NCBI GenBank assembly: GCA_022820825.1
Contig: JAJEEU010000080.1
Location: 1-64,000, forward strand
Direction of reading: 5' to 3'
Length of the DNA stretch: 64,000 nt
Origin: Vicinamibacteria bacterium
Lineage (GTDB): Bacteria; Acidobacteriota; Vicinamibacteria; Vicinamibacterales; UBA8438
The notes below the pieces were generated by a model, which saw nothing but the letters and a program-made list of their open reading frames with translations, searched no databases and had not been told where the DNA came from. The position numbers and the translations under genes are program-made. The number at the start of each line of letters is the position of its first letter. Position 1 is the stretch's first letter. Positions 35,752-46,354 of the stretch are shown in pieces.

Positions 35752-37482
35752 ATGACCTGGACCCGATTTGCCTGCGTGCTGCTGTCCGCGGCGGCGCTCG
35801 CGGTCTCGCCTGCGCTCGCCGGCGCGGCCGAGTTCCACCACGTGCACGTGACCACGTCCAGCCCCGCCAAGGGGGTGGAGTGGTACTCGGAGCACCTGGG
35901 GTGCCAACCGCTCGCCGACCGCGATGACGCGGCCAACTGCGACGGCGTGGAGCTGGTCTTCGTACCCCAGCCGACCAGTGGCGGCAGCCAGGGCACCGGT
36001 GTCAACCATATCGGCTTTTCCGTGGCGGACCTCGACGCCAAGATGGCGGAGCTCGAAGCCATCGGCGTGGGCGGCGCCGGAGTCCGGCTGCAGCGGAACG
36101 ACGACGGATCGATAATCCGCGACATCCCCGGACTGTTCAAGATCGCCTTCATCTTCGATCCGTGGGGCACGCGGATCGAGCTGGTCGAGGACGAGGACTA
36201 TCTCGGCTTTCACCACGTGCATCTGAGCGCGACGGATCCCGAGGAGACGCTGGCGTTCTACCGCGACGTGATGGGCGGCGAGCCGGCCTCCATGCGCGGC
36301 ATGCTCGACGGCCTGCTGTTCGACGACGTCTGGCTGCTGGCCATGCAGCACCCCGAGGGCACGACGCCGACCGGCACCCAGGGGCGGGCGATCGACCACA
36401 TCGCGTTCATGGTGGACGATCTGGGCGCCGAGGCGCCTGCGCTGCGGCAGGCGGGCGTGCGGTTCCAGGAAGAGCCGGGCGTGCCGCAGAACGCGCGCAC
36501 GCAGGCGCAGCGGGCGTTCGTGATCGGGCCCGACAACGTGCGGCTGGCGGTTGTCGAGGCGGGCTTCGCCGGCGTGGCGCTCGACCTCGCGCCCGTGGCT
36601 TCAACCGACTTCGGGCCGTACGACGTGCCCCGCACCTCGTGGGGCGAGCCGGACCTGCAGGGCGTCTGGACGAGCAACGCGTCGCACGGCATTCCGCTGG
36701 AACGCCCGGAGGGCGTGGAATCCGAGGAGTTGACGCCCGAGGAGGCCGTGGCGCGCCGGGAGGGCGGCACGCTCGGCGGCATCTGGGGCTACGATCGCGA
36801 GTGGCGGGACACGGCGCTCGGCTTCGGTGGTGCGACCGTGTCGACGCAGGTGCAGATGGTCGTCGATCCGCCGGACGGCCGCATTCCGCCGCTGACCCCG
36901 GAAGGGGAGGAATACGCGGCGCGGGTCATGGCCGCGCAGCGCCGCTACGCCACCCAGCCGTCGGGCGGCCCCGAGGACCTGAACCCCTACGTGCGCTGCA
37001 TCACCCGTGGGATGCCGGGGATGATGTTCCCGATCGGCTACAACAACGGCTTGCAGATCGTGCAGGGGCCGGGCTACGTGGCGATCACGAAGGAAATGAT
37101 CCACGAGACGCGGATCATCCCGACCGAGCCGCAGCCCGCGGCCGGGGACGATCTCAAGCTGTGGCTGGGCGTGCCGCAGGGGCGCTGGGAAGGCGACACC
37201 CTGGTCGTCACGACCACCAACTTCAACGGCCGGTCGTCCTATCGCGGATCGACCGAGAACATGGTCCTGACGGAGCGCTACGAGCGCGTCGGGCCGACCG
37301 CGATGATGTACTCGTTCACCATCGACGATCCGCAGATCTGGACCCGCCCGTGGTCCGTGCAGTTCCGCTTCGACAAGGACGACGAGCAGTACGAGCTCGT
37401 CGAGTACGCCTGCCACGAAGGGAACTACGGGATGACGAACATCCTGGCCGGCTCGCGCGTCCGGGAGGCGGGCAGCCGCTAG
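35752..37482 (+). CDS. Exported fusion: two VOC (glyoxalase-fold) domains plus a DLQGVW domain
   Basis: A 576-residue protein with a cleavable signal peptide (about residues 1-25, ending AGAAEF). Two vicinal-oxygen-chelate domains follow: 'FHHVHVTTSSPAKGVEWYSE' (27-150) and 'FHHVHLSATDPEETLAFYRD' (152-285), each with the histidine and C-terminal glutamate (TRIELVEDE; one VVEAG) usual for metal ligation. Residues 295-576 match the secreted domain common in Acidobacteriota that begins 'RTSWGEPDLQGVWTSN' and contains WEGDTLVVTTTNFNGRSSYRGS. Function unknown; a substrate-binding or ring-cleavage role is conceivable. Its TAG stop overlaps the convergent pbp1A stop within CTAG. Confidence 0.85.
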   Translation: MTWTRFACVLLSAAALAVSPALAGAAEFHHVHVTTSSPAKGVEWYSEHLGCQPLADRDDAANCDGVELVFVPQPTSGGSQGTGVNHIGFSVADLDAKMAELEAIGVGGAGVRLQRNDDGSIIRDIPGLFKIAFIFDPWGTRIELVEDEDYLGFHHVHLSATDPEETLAFYRDVMGGEPASMRGMLDGLLFDDVWLLAMQHPEGTTPTGTQGRAIDHIAFMVDDLGAEAPALRQAGVRFQEEPGVPQNARTQAQRAFVIGPDNVRLAVVEAGFAGVALDLAPVASTDFGPYDVPRTSWGEPDLQGVWTSNASHGIPLERPEGVESEELTPEEAVARREGGTLGGIWGYDREWRDTALGFGGATVSTQVQMVVDPPDGRIPPLTPEGEEYAARVMAAQRRYATQPSGGPEDLNPYVRCITRGMPGMMFPIGYNNGLQIVQGPGYVAITKEMIHETRIIPTEPQPAAGDDLKLWLGVPQGRWEGDTLVVTTTNFNGRSSYRGSTENMVLTERYERVGPTAMMYSFTIDDPQIWTRPWSVQFRFDKDDEQYELVEYACHEGNYGMTNILAGSRVREAGSR

Positions 37483-39746
37483 CGGAAAGCCGTGCCGGGC
37501 GTGGTCCCGGCGATGAACGCTTCCTGAATCGCTCCGCGGGTCCACGGCTCGGTGACACGGCCGGTCTGCGGGTCTACCGAGGCGAAGACGATATTCGAGG
37601 GCGGGACGAACCCGGCGGGCGACTGCCCGCGCCGCTGATCGATGTGCGCCTGCATGAAGTCGCGCCAGATGGGCAGCGCGACGCGGGCGCCTTCCTCGCC
37701 GTGGCCCAGCGTGCGCTTCTCATCGTGGCCGACCCACACGCCCACGGTAATCTCCGGGTCGAAGCCGACGAACCACGCGTCGGTGTACTCGTCCATGGTG
37801 CCCGTCTTGCCGCCCACCGGCCACTCGAGGCGCCGCGCGCCCCTGCCGGTGCCGCGTTCGACGACGCCGCGCATCAGTGAAACCATGATGTAGGCGGTGT
37901 CGGCGCGGATGGCGTCGCGCGGGACCGGCCGGTTCTCCTCCAGCACGGCGCCTTCGCGGTCGACGATCCGCTCGATCTGGTACGGCACCATCCGCACGCC
38001 GCCGTTGGGGAAGGCGGAGTACGCGCTCGTCACCTCCTGCAGCGTCGCTTCCGCCGCGCCCAGAGCGACCGACAGGTACGGCGGGATCGGTGAGGTGAAG
38101 CCGAGCCGGCGGGCGAAGTCGACGACCACCTCGGGCCCCACCGCGTTCATCAGCCACACAGAGGGGACGTTGCGTGAGCGCTCGAGCGCGTACCGCAGCG
38201 TGATCGGTCCCTTGTATTCGTTGTCGTAGTTGGTCGGCCGGTACCGAGGCTGGTTCGGACCGACCTCGTAGCTGACCGGCTCGTCCTGCACGATCGACGT
38301 GGTCGTGTAGCCCTGGTCGATGGCGGCCGCGAACAGCACGCCCTTGAACAGCGAGCCGAGCTGCCGGTACGCCTGTGTGGCCCGGTTGAACTTGCTGCGG
38401 TCGAAGCTGTAGCCGCCCACCATGGCGAGCACCCGGCCGCTGCGGTTGTCGATGGCGATGAGCGACGCTTCGGTCTCCGGCTCCTGCTCGAGCGTCACGC
38501 CGGCAGCGCCGCTCTCGCGGTCCAGTTGCGCGATGCGGATCTCGATCAGGTCGCCGGCCTTGACCAGCGCCGGCGGCGAACGGCGGGTCCACGCGTAGCC
38601 GTCCGGTCCGATGCTCGCGGTGTAGGCGCCGAAACGTACCCCGATGGCGTTGCTGTCGACTCCCGTCACGACCGCCGGCACGATGTCGCCGGCGTCCATG
38701 GACAGCCGCCAGCGGGCATGCTCGAACTCGTCGATGCGACCGCCTGCGGCAAGAACGTTGCGCGCCGCCGGCCGGAAGCCGTGGCGCTTGTCGAGCCGCC
38801 TGAGGCCTTCCGCGACCGCCCGGTTCGCCGCTCGCTGCAGTCCGGCGTCGAGCGTGGTCTGGACGACCAGGCCGTCCTCGTAGAGGCGCTGTGCCCCGTA
38901 CTCGGCCTCCAGGTGCTGCCGCACCTCCTCGATGAAGTACGGCGCGATCGAGTTGGCGCGCTCGACGCGCGGCGCCAGGCGGATCGGCAGGCGGCTCGCC
39001 TCGTCGGCCTCATCCTGCGTGATGTAGCCTTCTTCGGCCATGCGCCTGAGCGTGTAGTTGCGCCGCACGAGGGCCTGCTCCGGGTTCACCAGCGGACTGT
39101 GGCGCGAAGGCGACTGGAGGATGCCGGCAATCAGCGCCGCCTCCTCGAGCTCCAGGTCTCCCACGGGCTTGCCGAAGTAGAGCCGGGACGCCGCCTCGAG
39201 GCCGTGGGCGGCGTGGGCCGCCGTCCCCATCCATATCTGGTTGCAGTAGAGCGTGAAGATCTCCCGCTTCGTGTACCGCTTCTCGATGTGAATCGTGTAG
39301 TACGCCTCGAGCAGCTTGCGCTGCCAGGTCTTCTCCAGGCCGAGCTGCTGCCCTCCCAGCGTGATGTTCCGGGCGAGCTGCATGGTCAGGGTGCTGGCGC
39401 CGGCTGCGGTCAGGTCGCCCGAGAGGACGTTGGTGACGAGCGTGACGAGCAGGCGCGGGACGTTGAACCCGACGTGATCGAAGAAGTCGGCGTCCTCCGC
39501 CGCCACGACCGCGTGACGCAACACCTCGGGGATGTCGTCGTATTCCACGATGACGCGGCGCTGCGTGGCGAATTCCCCGATCAGCTCGCCGTTGCGGTCG
39601 TTGACGCGGGTAATGGTCTCGGGGGCGTAGTCGTCCAGCTCGGTGATGATCGGCAGGTCGGACGCATAGGCGAACAGGACTCCGCTCGCCGCGCCCAGCA
39701 CCGCCCCGAGCACGACGACGCCGATGATCAACGGATGCCGGAGCAT
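37479..39746 (-). CDS. Class A penicillin-binding protein (PBP1A type)
   Basis: Bifunctional peptidoglycan synthase. The 755 residues contain one N-terminal membrane helix (6-27), a GT51 glycosyltransferase domain with VAAEDADFFDHVGF (catalytic Glu) and TLTMQLARNI, an OB-like insert (about 355-420) as in MrcA, and a transpeptidase domain with the SxxK motif as GSLFK, an SxN-type SRN (LERSRNVPS) and KTG in VGGKTGTMDEYTDA. The usual Pro before GSxFK is Leu here (QLGSLFK). Its leader contains one copy of a ~120-bp element shared with dnaK. Confidence 0.95.
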   Translation of the reverse strand: MLRHPLIIGVVVLGAVLGAASGVLFAYASDLPIITELDDYAPETITRVNDRNGELIGEFATQRRVIVEYDDIPEVLRHAVVAAEDADFFDHVGFNVPRLLVTLVTNVLSGDLTAAGASTLTMQLARNITLGGQQLGLEKTWQRKLLEAYYTIHIEKRYTKREIFTLYCNQIWMGTAAHAAHGLEAASRLYFGKPVGDLELEEAALIAGILQSPSRHSPLVNPEQALVRRNYTLRRMAEEGYITQDEADEASRLPIRLAPRVERANSIAPYFIEEVRQHLEAEYGAQRLYEDGLVVQTTLDAGLQRAANRAVAEGLRRLDKRHGFRPAARNVLAAGGRIDEFEHARWRLSMDAGDIVPAVVTGVDSNAIGVRFGAYTASIGPDGYAWTRRSPPALVKAGDLIEIRIAQLDRESGAAGVTLEQEPETEASLIAIDNRSGRVLAMVGGYSFDRSKFNRATQAYRQLGSLFKGVLFAAAIDQGYTTTSIVQDEPVSYEVGPNQPRYRPTNYDNEYKGPITLRYALERSRNVPSVWLMNAVGPEVVVDFARRLGFTSPIPPYLSVALGAAEATLQEVTSAYSAFPNGGVRMVPYQIERIVDREGAVLEENRPVPRDAIRADTAYIMVSLMRGVVERGTGRGARRLEWPVGGKTGTMDEYTDAWFVGFDPEITVGVWVGHDEKRTLGHGEEGARVALPIWRDFMQAHIDQRRGQSPAGFVPPSNIVFASVDPQTGRVTEPWTRGAIQEAFIAGTTPGTAFR

Positions 39747-39755
39747 TATTTACTT

Positions 39756-39876
39756 GGGGCTTACGCCCCAAACCCCCGCCGGCCACTCGCGGGGACCCCT
39801 GCGCCCCACTCCGTGGCCGGCGGGCCGCGCTGTGCGCGGCCTGGGGACGGCCGCCTTCCATGCTCGCCGTCCCCTC
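39756..39876 (-). repeat. Leader repeat copy in front of pbp1A
   Basis: A ~121-bp element whose reverse complement closely resembles 40133-40251. Shared blocks in order (plus strand here): GGGGCT-CGCCCCAAACCCCCG, GCGGGGACCCC, a GCGCGGC-rich middle, TGGGGACGGCCGCC and GCTCGCCGTCCCCTC. Read in the pbp1A direction it ends about 10 bp before the start codon with a GGGGCGTAAGCCCC hairpin. Confidence 0.8.
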
Positions 39877-39966
39877 TATCGATCAACCGCCAGGGCACGC
39901 GTTGCACCCGGAGCGCCGCGCCTGCCGGGCCGCGGGCGACACGTGCTTGTCTAGTGTATCGGAAGC

Positions 39967-40025
39967 TGGAAGGGTGAGCATGATCATGCACCCGCGACCC
40001 GTGGGTTCGCCCCCGGACCCTTCCA
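39967..40025. other. Nested palindromes in the pbp1A-dnaK divergent region
   Basis: Outer 9-bp inverted repeat TGGAAGGGT (39967-39975) and ACCCTTCCA (40017-40025). Inside are a perfect 12-bp palindrome GCATGATCATGC (39978-39989) and ACCC-GT-GGGT. It lies just upstream of the dnaK promoter and could be an operator, or a decayed tRNA-like sequence. No CIRCE or HAIR heat-shock operator was found. Confidence 0.4.
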
Positions 40026-40042
40026 ACCGGCTGATAGCATGA

Positions 40043-40071
40043 TTGACATGAATAAACTCATATTTTATACT
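40043..40071 (+). promoter_or_regulatory. Consensus sigma-70 promoter of dnaK
   Basis: TTGACA, a 17-bp AT-rich spacer and TATACT. Transcription would start near 40078, leaving a leader of about 194 nt that contains the whole ~120-bp repeat copy. Closeness to consensus predicts high basal expression held down by HspR or another repressor. Confidence 0.75.
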
Positions 40072-40132
40072 CGCGGCTACATTAGGTTGTGACTCCGCAC
40101 GTAGCGGTGGAATCACGTAACGGTGGAATACG

Positions 40133-40251
40133 GAGGGGACGGCGAGCCGCAGGGCGGCCGTCCCCAAGCCGCGCACGGCGCGGCTCGGCAGGCGCGGCGC
40201 GGGGCTACGGGGTCCCCGCTAGCGCCTGCCGGGGGTTTGGGGCGCAGCCCC
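40133..40251 (+). repeat. Leader repeat copy in front of dnaK
   Basis: Second copy (119 bp) of the element found before pbp1A, inverted on the chromosome but in the same orientation relative to its gene. It ends with a GGGGC-GCA-GCCCC hairpin about 20 bp before the dnaK ATG. Being GC-rich and self-complementary, it should fold strongly in the mRNA leader. Confidence 0.8.
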
Positions 40252-40271
40252 ATCTAACGAGGTAACGCGTA

Positions 40272-42185
<1,914 letters not shown>

Positions 42186-42188
42186 GCG

Positions 42189-43264
42189 ATGGACTTCTAC
42201 GTCATTCTGGGGGTCGAGCGCGGCGCGTCCGGCACGGAAGTGGAGCGTGCGTACACGCGGTTGGCGCGGCGCTATCACCCGGACATAAATCCCGGGGACA
42301 GCGAGGCGGCCGCGTTCTTCCGGCGAGTGACGGACGCGTACCAAACGCTGCGCAACCCGGAGCGCCGGCGGGCGTACGACGAGCAGGGCGAGCCGCGCAC
42401 GACGGTGCGCCGCACTTCGGTCGAATTTCGCGGATTCGACTTCTCGACGCCCGTCTCCGGGGCATCGGCGACGTTCGGCGAGCTGTTCTCCGAGCTGCTC
42501 CCGGATGCGTCCGGGAGCGGTGCGCCCGAGGCCGGCGGTGACCTGCACGGTGAGATAACGCTGTCTTTCGAGGAGTCGCTGCGCGGCGCCGTGCGGCAAC
42601 TGACGGTCACGCGGCTCGATGCCTGCGCCGCGTGCGGGGGTAGCGGCGTTCGGCGCGCTGCCGAGCGCGGATGCGCCGCGTGCCAGGGCAGCGGCGCGAC
42701 GCAGTGGCGGCGCGGCCACATGGTGTTCTCGAAGGCATGTGCGGCGTGCGGCGGCTCCGGTCGGCAGCGGCAGCGTCCCTGCACCGCCTGCCGGGCCGAG
42801 GGAACGGCGGCCGTTACGGAGCAGATCAGGGTGCAGGTGCCCGCCGGCGTTGCGGACGGCTCCCGCCTGCGCGTTCCGGGGAAGGGCAACGCGGCGCCGC
42901 GCGGCGGCCCGGCGGGCGATCTGTATATCACCGCCGCCGTCGAGCCGCATCGGTTGTTCAGGCGGGACGGCGACGACCTGCTCCTGGAGGTTCCCGTCGA
43001 CGTGCACGAAGCGGCGCTCGGCGCGGATATCCGCATTCCGACGATTGACGGCTCGACCACGCTGCGGGTGCCGGCCGGCACACAGTCCGGCGCCCGCCTG
43101 CGCCTGCCGGCGCTCGGCGTCCCGGCGCGGGACGGCGCGCGCGGCGACCTGGTCGCGGAGGTGCGCATCGTGGTGCCGCGGCCGGAGGACGAACGGTCCA
43201 GGGATCTGCTCCGGGAGTTCGGCCGCATCAACCCGGCCGGCAGCCGGCAGCATCTGTTCACCGA

Positions 43265-43268
<4 letters not shown>
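42189..43268 (+). CDS. dnaJ: Chaperone DnaJ (Hsp40, type I)
   Basis: Co-chaperone that delivers substrate and stimulates DnaK ATPase. The J-domain (residues 2-65) carries the essential HPD at 30-32. A short linker replaces the long Gly/Phe region of E. coli DnaJ. The zinc region follows with four CxxCxxxG-type repeats (CAACGGSG, CAACQGSG, CAACGGSG, CTACRAEG; the last is divergent). The C-terminal peptide-binding domains include LFRRDGDDLLLEVPVDVHEAALGA and GTQSGARLRLPALGVP. Four bases separate it from dnaK. Confidence 0.94.
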
Positions 43269-43723
<455 letters not shown>

Positions 43724-43759
43724 GCATTCCGAGGTGCCCGCCGGGTTATGCTTGGCGCC

Positions 43760-44593
43760 ATGGAATGTGCCGAGTGCGGCGGCACCGGCTGGCGGCAGCG
43801 CGGCGACGACGGCCAGCGGCGCGTGGAGCGCTGCGGCTGCTGGCGCCGGCAGATGGAGCAGACGCTGCTCGCCGAGGCCGGCATCCCGCCCCGCTACCAG
43901 AAGTGCAGCTTCTCGTCGTTCATAACCTATCCGAACGAGAAACTGCGACGCGTTCTGGCAAAGGCGCGTGAGTTCGCCGCGGACTTCCCGGTCGTCGAGA
44001 AGGGCCTGTTGCTGATCGGCCGCCCCGGCATCGGCAAGACCCATCTGGCCGTGGCCACGCTGCGCGAGGTGGTGATCGGCAAGGGTGCGCGAGCGTTGTA
44101 CTTCGACACGCGGACGCTGCTCAGCACCATCCGCAGCACGTTCAATCCGGTCACGCGCACCTCCGAGGCGGACGTGCTCGGGCGCGTGATGGCGGCGGAG
44201 CTGCTGGTGCTGGACGACCTCGGCGCCGAACGCACTACCGACTGGGTCGCGGACACCATGAACCTCATCGTCAACACGCGCTACAACGATCGGCGGCCCA
44301 CCATCTTCACCTCCAACTACGAGGACACCGACGACGAGAGCGATCTCGATTCGCTGCGCGTGCGCGTCGGTTTCCGCATGCACTCGCGCCTGCGCGAAAT
44401 GTGCGAGTTCCTCCAATATGACGGACCGGACTTTCGCGAGTTCGACTTCAGGCCGGGGGCCGACGATCTGCTGCAGCGCTGGCGCGGCCAGCCCCGCGGC
44501 AAGCTGCCGCGGCGTACCCGGGCGCCGGCCCGCGCGCAGTTGCAGGACGGCCGGCTGGAGCTGCCCTGGGAGGGCGGCAAGGCCGGCGGCTGA
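43760..44593 (+). CDS. DnaC/DnaI-like AAA+ ATPase
   Basis: Helicase-loader-type ATPase. From ATG 43760 (43748 is an alternative) it has 277 residues. An N-terminal CAECGGTGWRQ plus CGCW segment suggests a zinc ribbon, as in Bacillus DnaI. The AAA+ core has Walker A GRPGIGKTHLA, Walker B LLVLDDLGAE, sensor 1 PTIFTSN and an arginine-finger region GFRMHSRLREM. It may load the replicative helicase DnaB. The C-terminal 50 residues are Arg/Pro-rich. It follows hspR by about 35 bp and precedes hemW by 6 bp. Confidence 0.85.
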   Translation: MECAECGGTGWRQRGDDGQRRVERCGCWRRQMEQTLLAEAGIPPRYQKCSFSSFITYPNEKLRRVLAKAREFAADFPVVEKGLLLIGRPGIGKTHLAVATLREVVIGKGARALYFDTRTLLSTIRSTFNPVTRTSEADVLGRVMAAELLVLDDLGAERTTDWVADTMNLIVNTRYNDRRPTIFTSNYEDTDDESDLDSLRVRVGFRMHSRLREMCEFLQYDGPDFREFDFRPGADDLLQRWRGQPRGKLPRRTRAPARAQLQDGRLELPWEGGKAGG

Positions 44594-44599
44594 CGGCCC

Positions 44600-45733
44600 G
44601 TGGAGCACCGCGACGTTCCTCTCGGCCTGTACCTGCACGTCCCGTTCTGCACGTCGATCTGCAACTACTGCAACTTCAACCGCGGCCTGATGGATGCGCC
44701 GCTCAAGGCGGCATACGTGCGCGCGCTGGCGGGCGAGGTGCGCAGTGCGGGCGACGGTGCGCCGGCCGACACGGTCTACTTCGGCGGAGGGACGCCGTCG
44801 CTGCTGGAAGCGGACGAGGTCGCGGTGCTGCTGGCGGCCTGCCGGGAAGCGTTCGACCTGGCGCCCGGTGCGGAGGTGACGCTGGAAGCGAATCCGGAGA
44901 CGGTCGACGCGGCGGCGCTCCGCGGCTGGATGGACGCCGGCGTGACTCGTATCAGCCTGGGCGTGCAGTCGTTGCTGGACGAGGAACTGGCGCGGCTGGG
45001 ACGCCGCCATTCCGCCGCGCGCGCGAAGGAGGCCGTCGGGCTGGCGCGGGCGGCCGGTTGCGACGTCAGTGCGGACCTGATGCTCTGGTTGCCCGCGCAG
45101 TCGCGCGCGGACTGCGCCGCGTCGATCGGCGCGCTTCTCGATCTCGGTCCGGCGCACGTGTCGTTCTACCTGCTGGAGCTGTATCCGAACGCGCCGTTGC
45201 GGGAAGAGATGGCGCGGGCGGGCTGGTCGCTGGCGCCGGACGACGATGCCGCCGCCATGTATCTCGAGACGCTGGAGCGGACCGACGCGGCCGGGTACGA
45301 GCAATACGAAATCTCGAACGTTGCGCGCCCGGGGAAGCGCTGCCGGCACAACCTGAAGTACTGGCAGGACGGCGCGTGGCTCGGATTCGGCTGCGGCGCG
45401 CATTCGACGCGCGCGGGATGCCGCTGGCGGAACGTTGCGGAAACCGGGCGCTACGTCGACATGGTCGGGCGCGGGCTGCCGCCCGTCGCGGAGCGCCGGC
45501 GGCTGACGCACGAGGAGCAGCTCGGCGATGCGCTGTTCACCGGCCTGCGGCTGGTCGACGGGATAGATCTGGAGCAGGTCCGGCAGCGCTACGGCGTGGA
45601 CGTCATGGCCCGCCACGGCGCGGCGCTGGCCCGGTTTCTGGAGGGCGGATGGCTCGTGCTGCAGGCCGGCCGACTGAGGCTGACCCGGCGGGGCATGCTG
45701 CTGGCAAACGAGGTCATGGGCACTTTCGTCTAG
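44600..45733 (+). CDS. hemW: Radical SAM protein HemW (coproporphyrinogen III oxidase-like)
   Basis: Radical SAM enzyme that acts as a heme chaperone; often mislabelled as oxygen-independent coproporphyrinogen oxidase. The 377 residues carry the CxxxCxxC cluster motif in PFCTSICNYCNF, followed by Phe rather than the fourth Cys of HemN, which supports HemW. Other motifs are VYFGGGTPSLLEA, LEANPETVD, RISLGVQSLLDEELARLGR and YEISNVARPGKRCRHNLKYW. Starts at GTG. A C-terminal winged-helix-like HemN_C domain is present (RLTHEEQLGDALFTGLRL). Confidence 0.93.
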   Translation: MEHRDVPLGLYLHVPFCTSICNYCNFNRGLMDAPLKAAYVRALAGEVRSAGDGAPADTVYFGGGTPSLLEADEVAVLLAACREAFDLAPGAEVTLEANPETVDAAALRGWMDAGVTRISLGVQSLLDEELARLGRRHSAARAKEAVGLARAAGCDVSADLMLWLPAQSRADCAASIGALLDLGPAHVSFYLLELYPNAPLREEMARAGWSLAPDDDAAAMYLETLERTDAAGYEQYEISNVARPGKRCRHNLKYWQDGAWLGFGCGAHSTRAGCRWRNVAETGRYVDMVGRGLPPVAERRRLTHEEQLGDALFTGLRLVDGIDLEQVRQRYGVDVMARHGAALARFLEGGWLVLQAGRLRLTRRGMLLANEVMGTFV

Positions 45734-45784
45734 GCAGTCGGTACGCTAAAGTAACCGCTCGTACCAACAAGGAGGCTTCCACAG

Positions 45785-46276
45785 ATGCGCTGGTTCGATA
45801 TTCTGATGCCGTCACGCCGGCAGGTATTCACAGGCTGCGCGCTCGTCGCCGCGTTGTTGACGGGGGTCCTGCTCGGCATGACGCTGACCGCACCCGCAGC
45901 CGAGGCGCAGGCAACCCGCACGTTCAGCGGTGACGCCGCACTCATGTTCCATTTCGTGAAGCCTTCCGAGTCCTCGGCGTTCGAAGGCGTGATGGAAAGG
46001 GTCGACGCGGCGCTCGATTCCGGCCGCCAGTCGCAGTCGCGCGGGTGGAAGGTGTACAGGGCCGACAACGACATCACGGGCGGCGGCAACGTGATGTACG
46101 TCTGGACGATCGACCCGGTCGCGTCCGGCGCCGACTACGCGGTGTCGACCATCCTCAACGAAGCGCTGCCCGAGGAAGTGCAGTCGCTCTACGAGGCGTA
46201 CAACGGTTCGTACACGGATGCGCAGCTCAAGCAGCTGATCCTGAACCTCGATCTCGTTCGGGATTTCGGAGGCTGA
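45785..46276 (+). CDS. Exported protein, paralogue of the next gene
   Basis: Unknown function. The 163-residue product has an N-terminal signal or anchor (about residues 16-38, ending in PAAEAQA) and a small globular domain. A strong AAGGAGG site precedes the ATG. The domain phrases 'SRGWKVYRAD', 'VMYVWTIDPVASGADYAV' and 'LPEEVQSLYEAYN' recur in the downstream gene as 'LAGWRLYRAR', 'ILYVWLIDPAVAGADYAV' and 'LPDESQALFDAFS'. The pair therefore arose by tandem duplication. Periplasmic location inferred. Confidence 0.8.
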   Translation: MRWFDILMPSRRQVFTGCALVAALLTGVLLGMTLTAPAAEAQATRTFSGDAALMFHFVKPSESSAFEGVMERVDAALDSGRQSQSRGWKVYRADNDITGGGNVMYVWTIDPVASGADYAVSTILNEALPEEVQSLYEAYNGSYTDAQLKQLILNLDLVRDFGG

Positions 46277-46354
46277 GTGGCTCGCGGCCGGCCGGCCGCG
46301 CACAGCAGCCTGGACCCACCGGTGTCGGCGGACAGTCTGGCAGGTTGCCAGATC

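Noticed and set aside
39967..40025. Functional tRNA gene
   Set aside because: Only about 57 nt between the outer arms, no proper anticodon arm or T-stem pairing, and no CCA end. At most a relic.
40133..40251. Rho-independent terminator or attenuator in front of dnaK
   Set aside because: The GGGGC-GCA-GCCCC hairpin is not followed by a T-run, and the same element precedes pbp1A in the same orientation, which argues for a leader element or repeat.
39747..40271. CIRCE or HAIR heat-shock operator before dnaK
   Set aside because: Neither TTAGCACTC-N9-GAGTGCTAA nor CTTGAGT-N7-ACTCAAG is present, despite an hspR gene in the operon.
44600..45733. HemN coproporphyrinogen III oxidase
   Set aside because: The cluster motif lacks the fourth Cys that is typical of HemN and the length is that of HemW.
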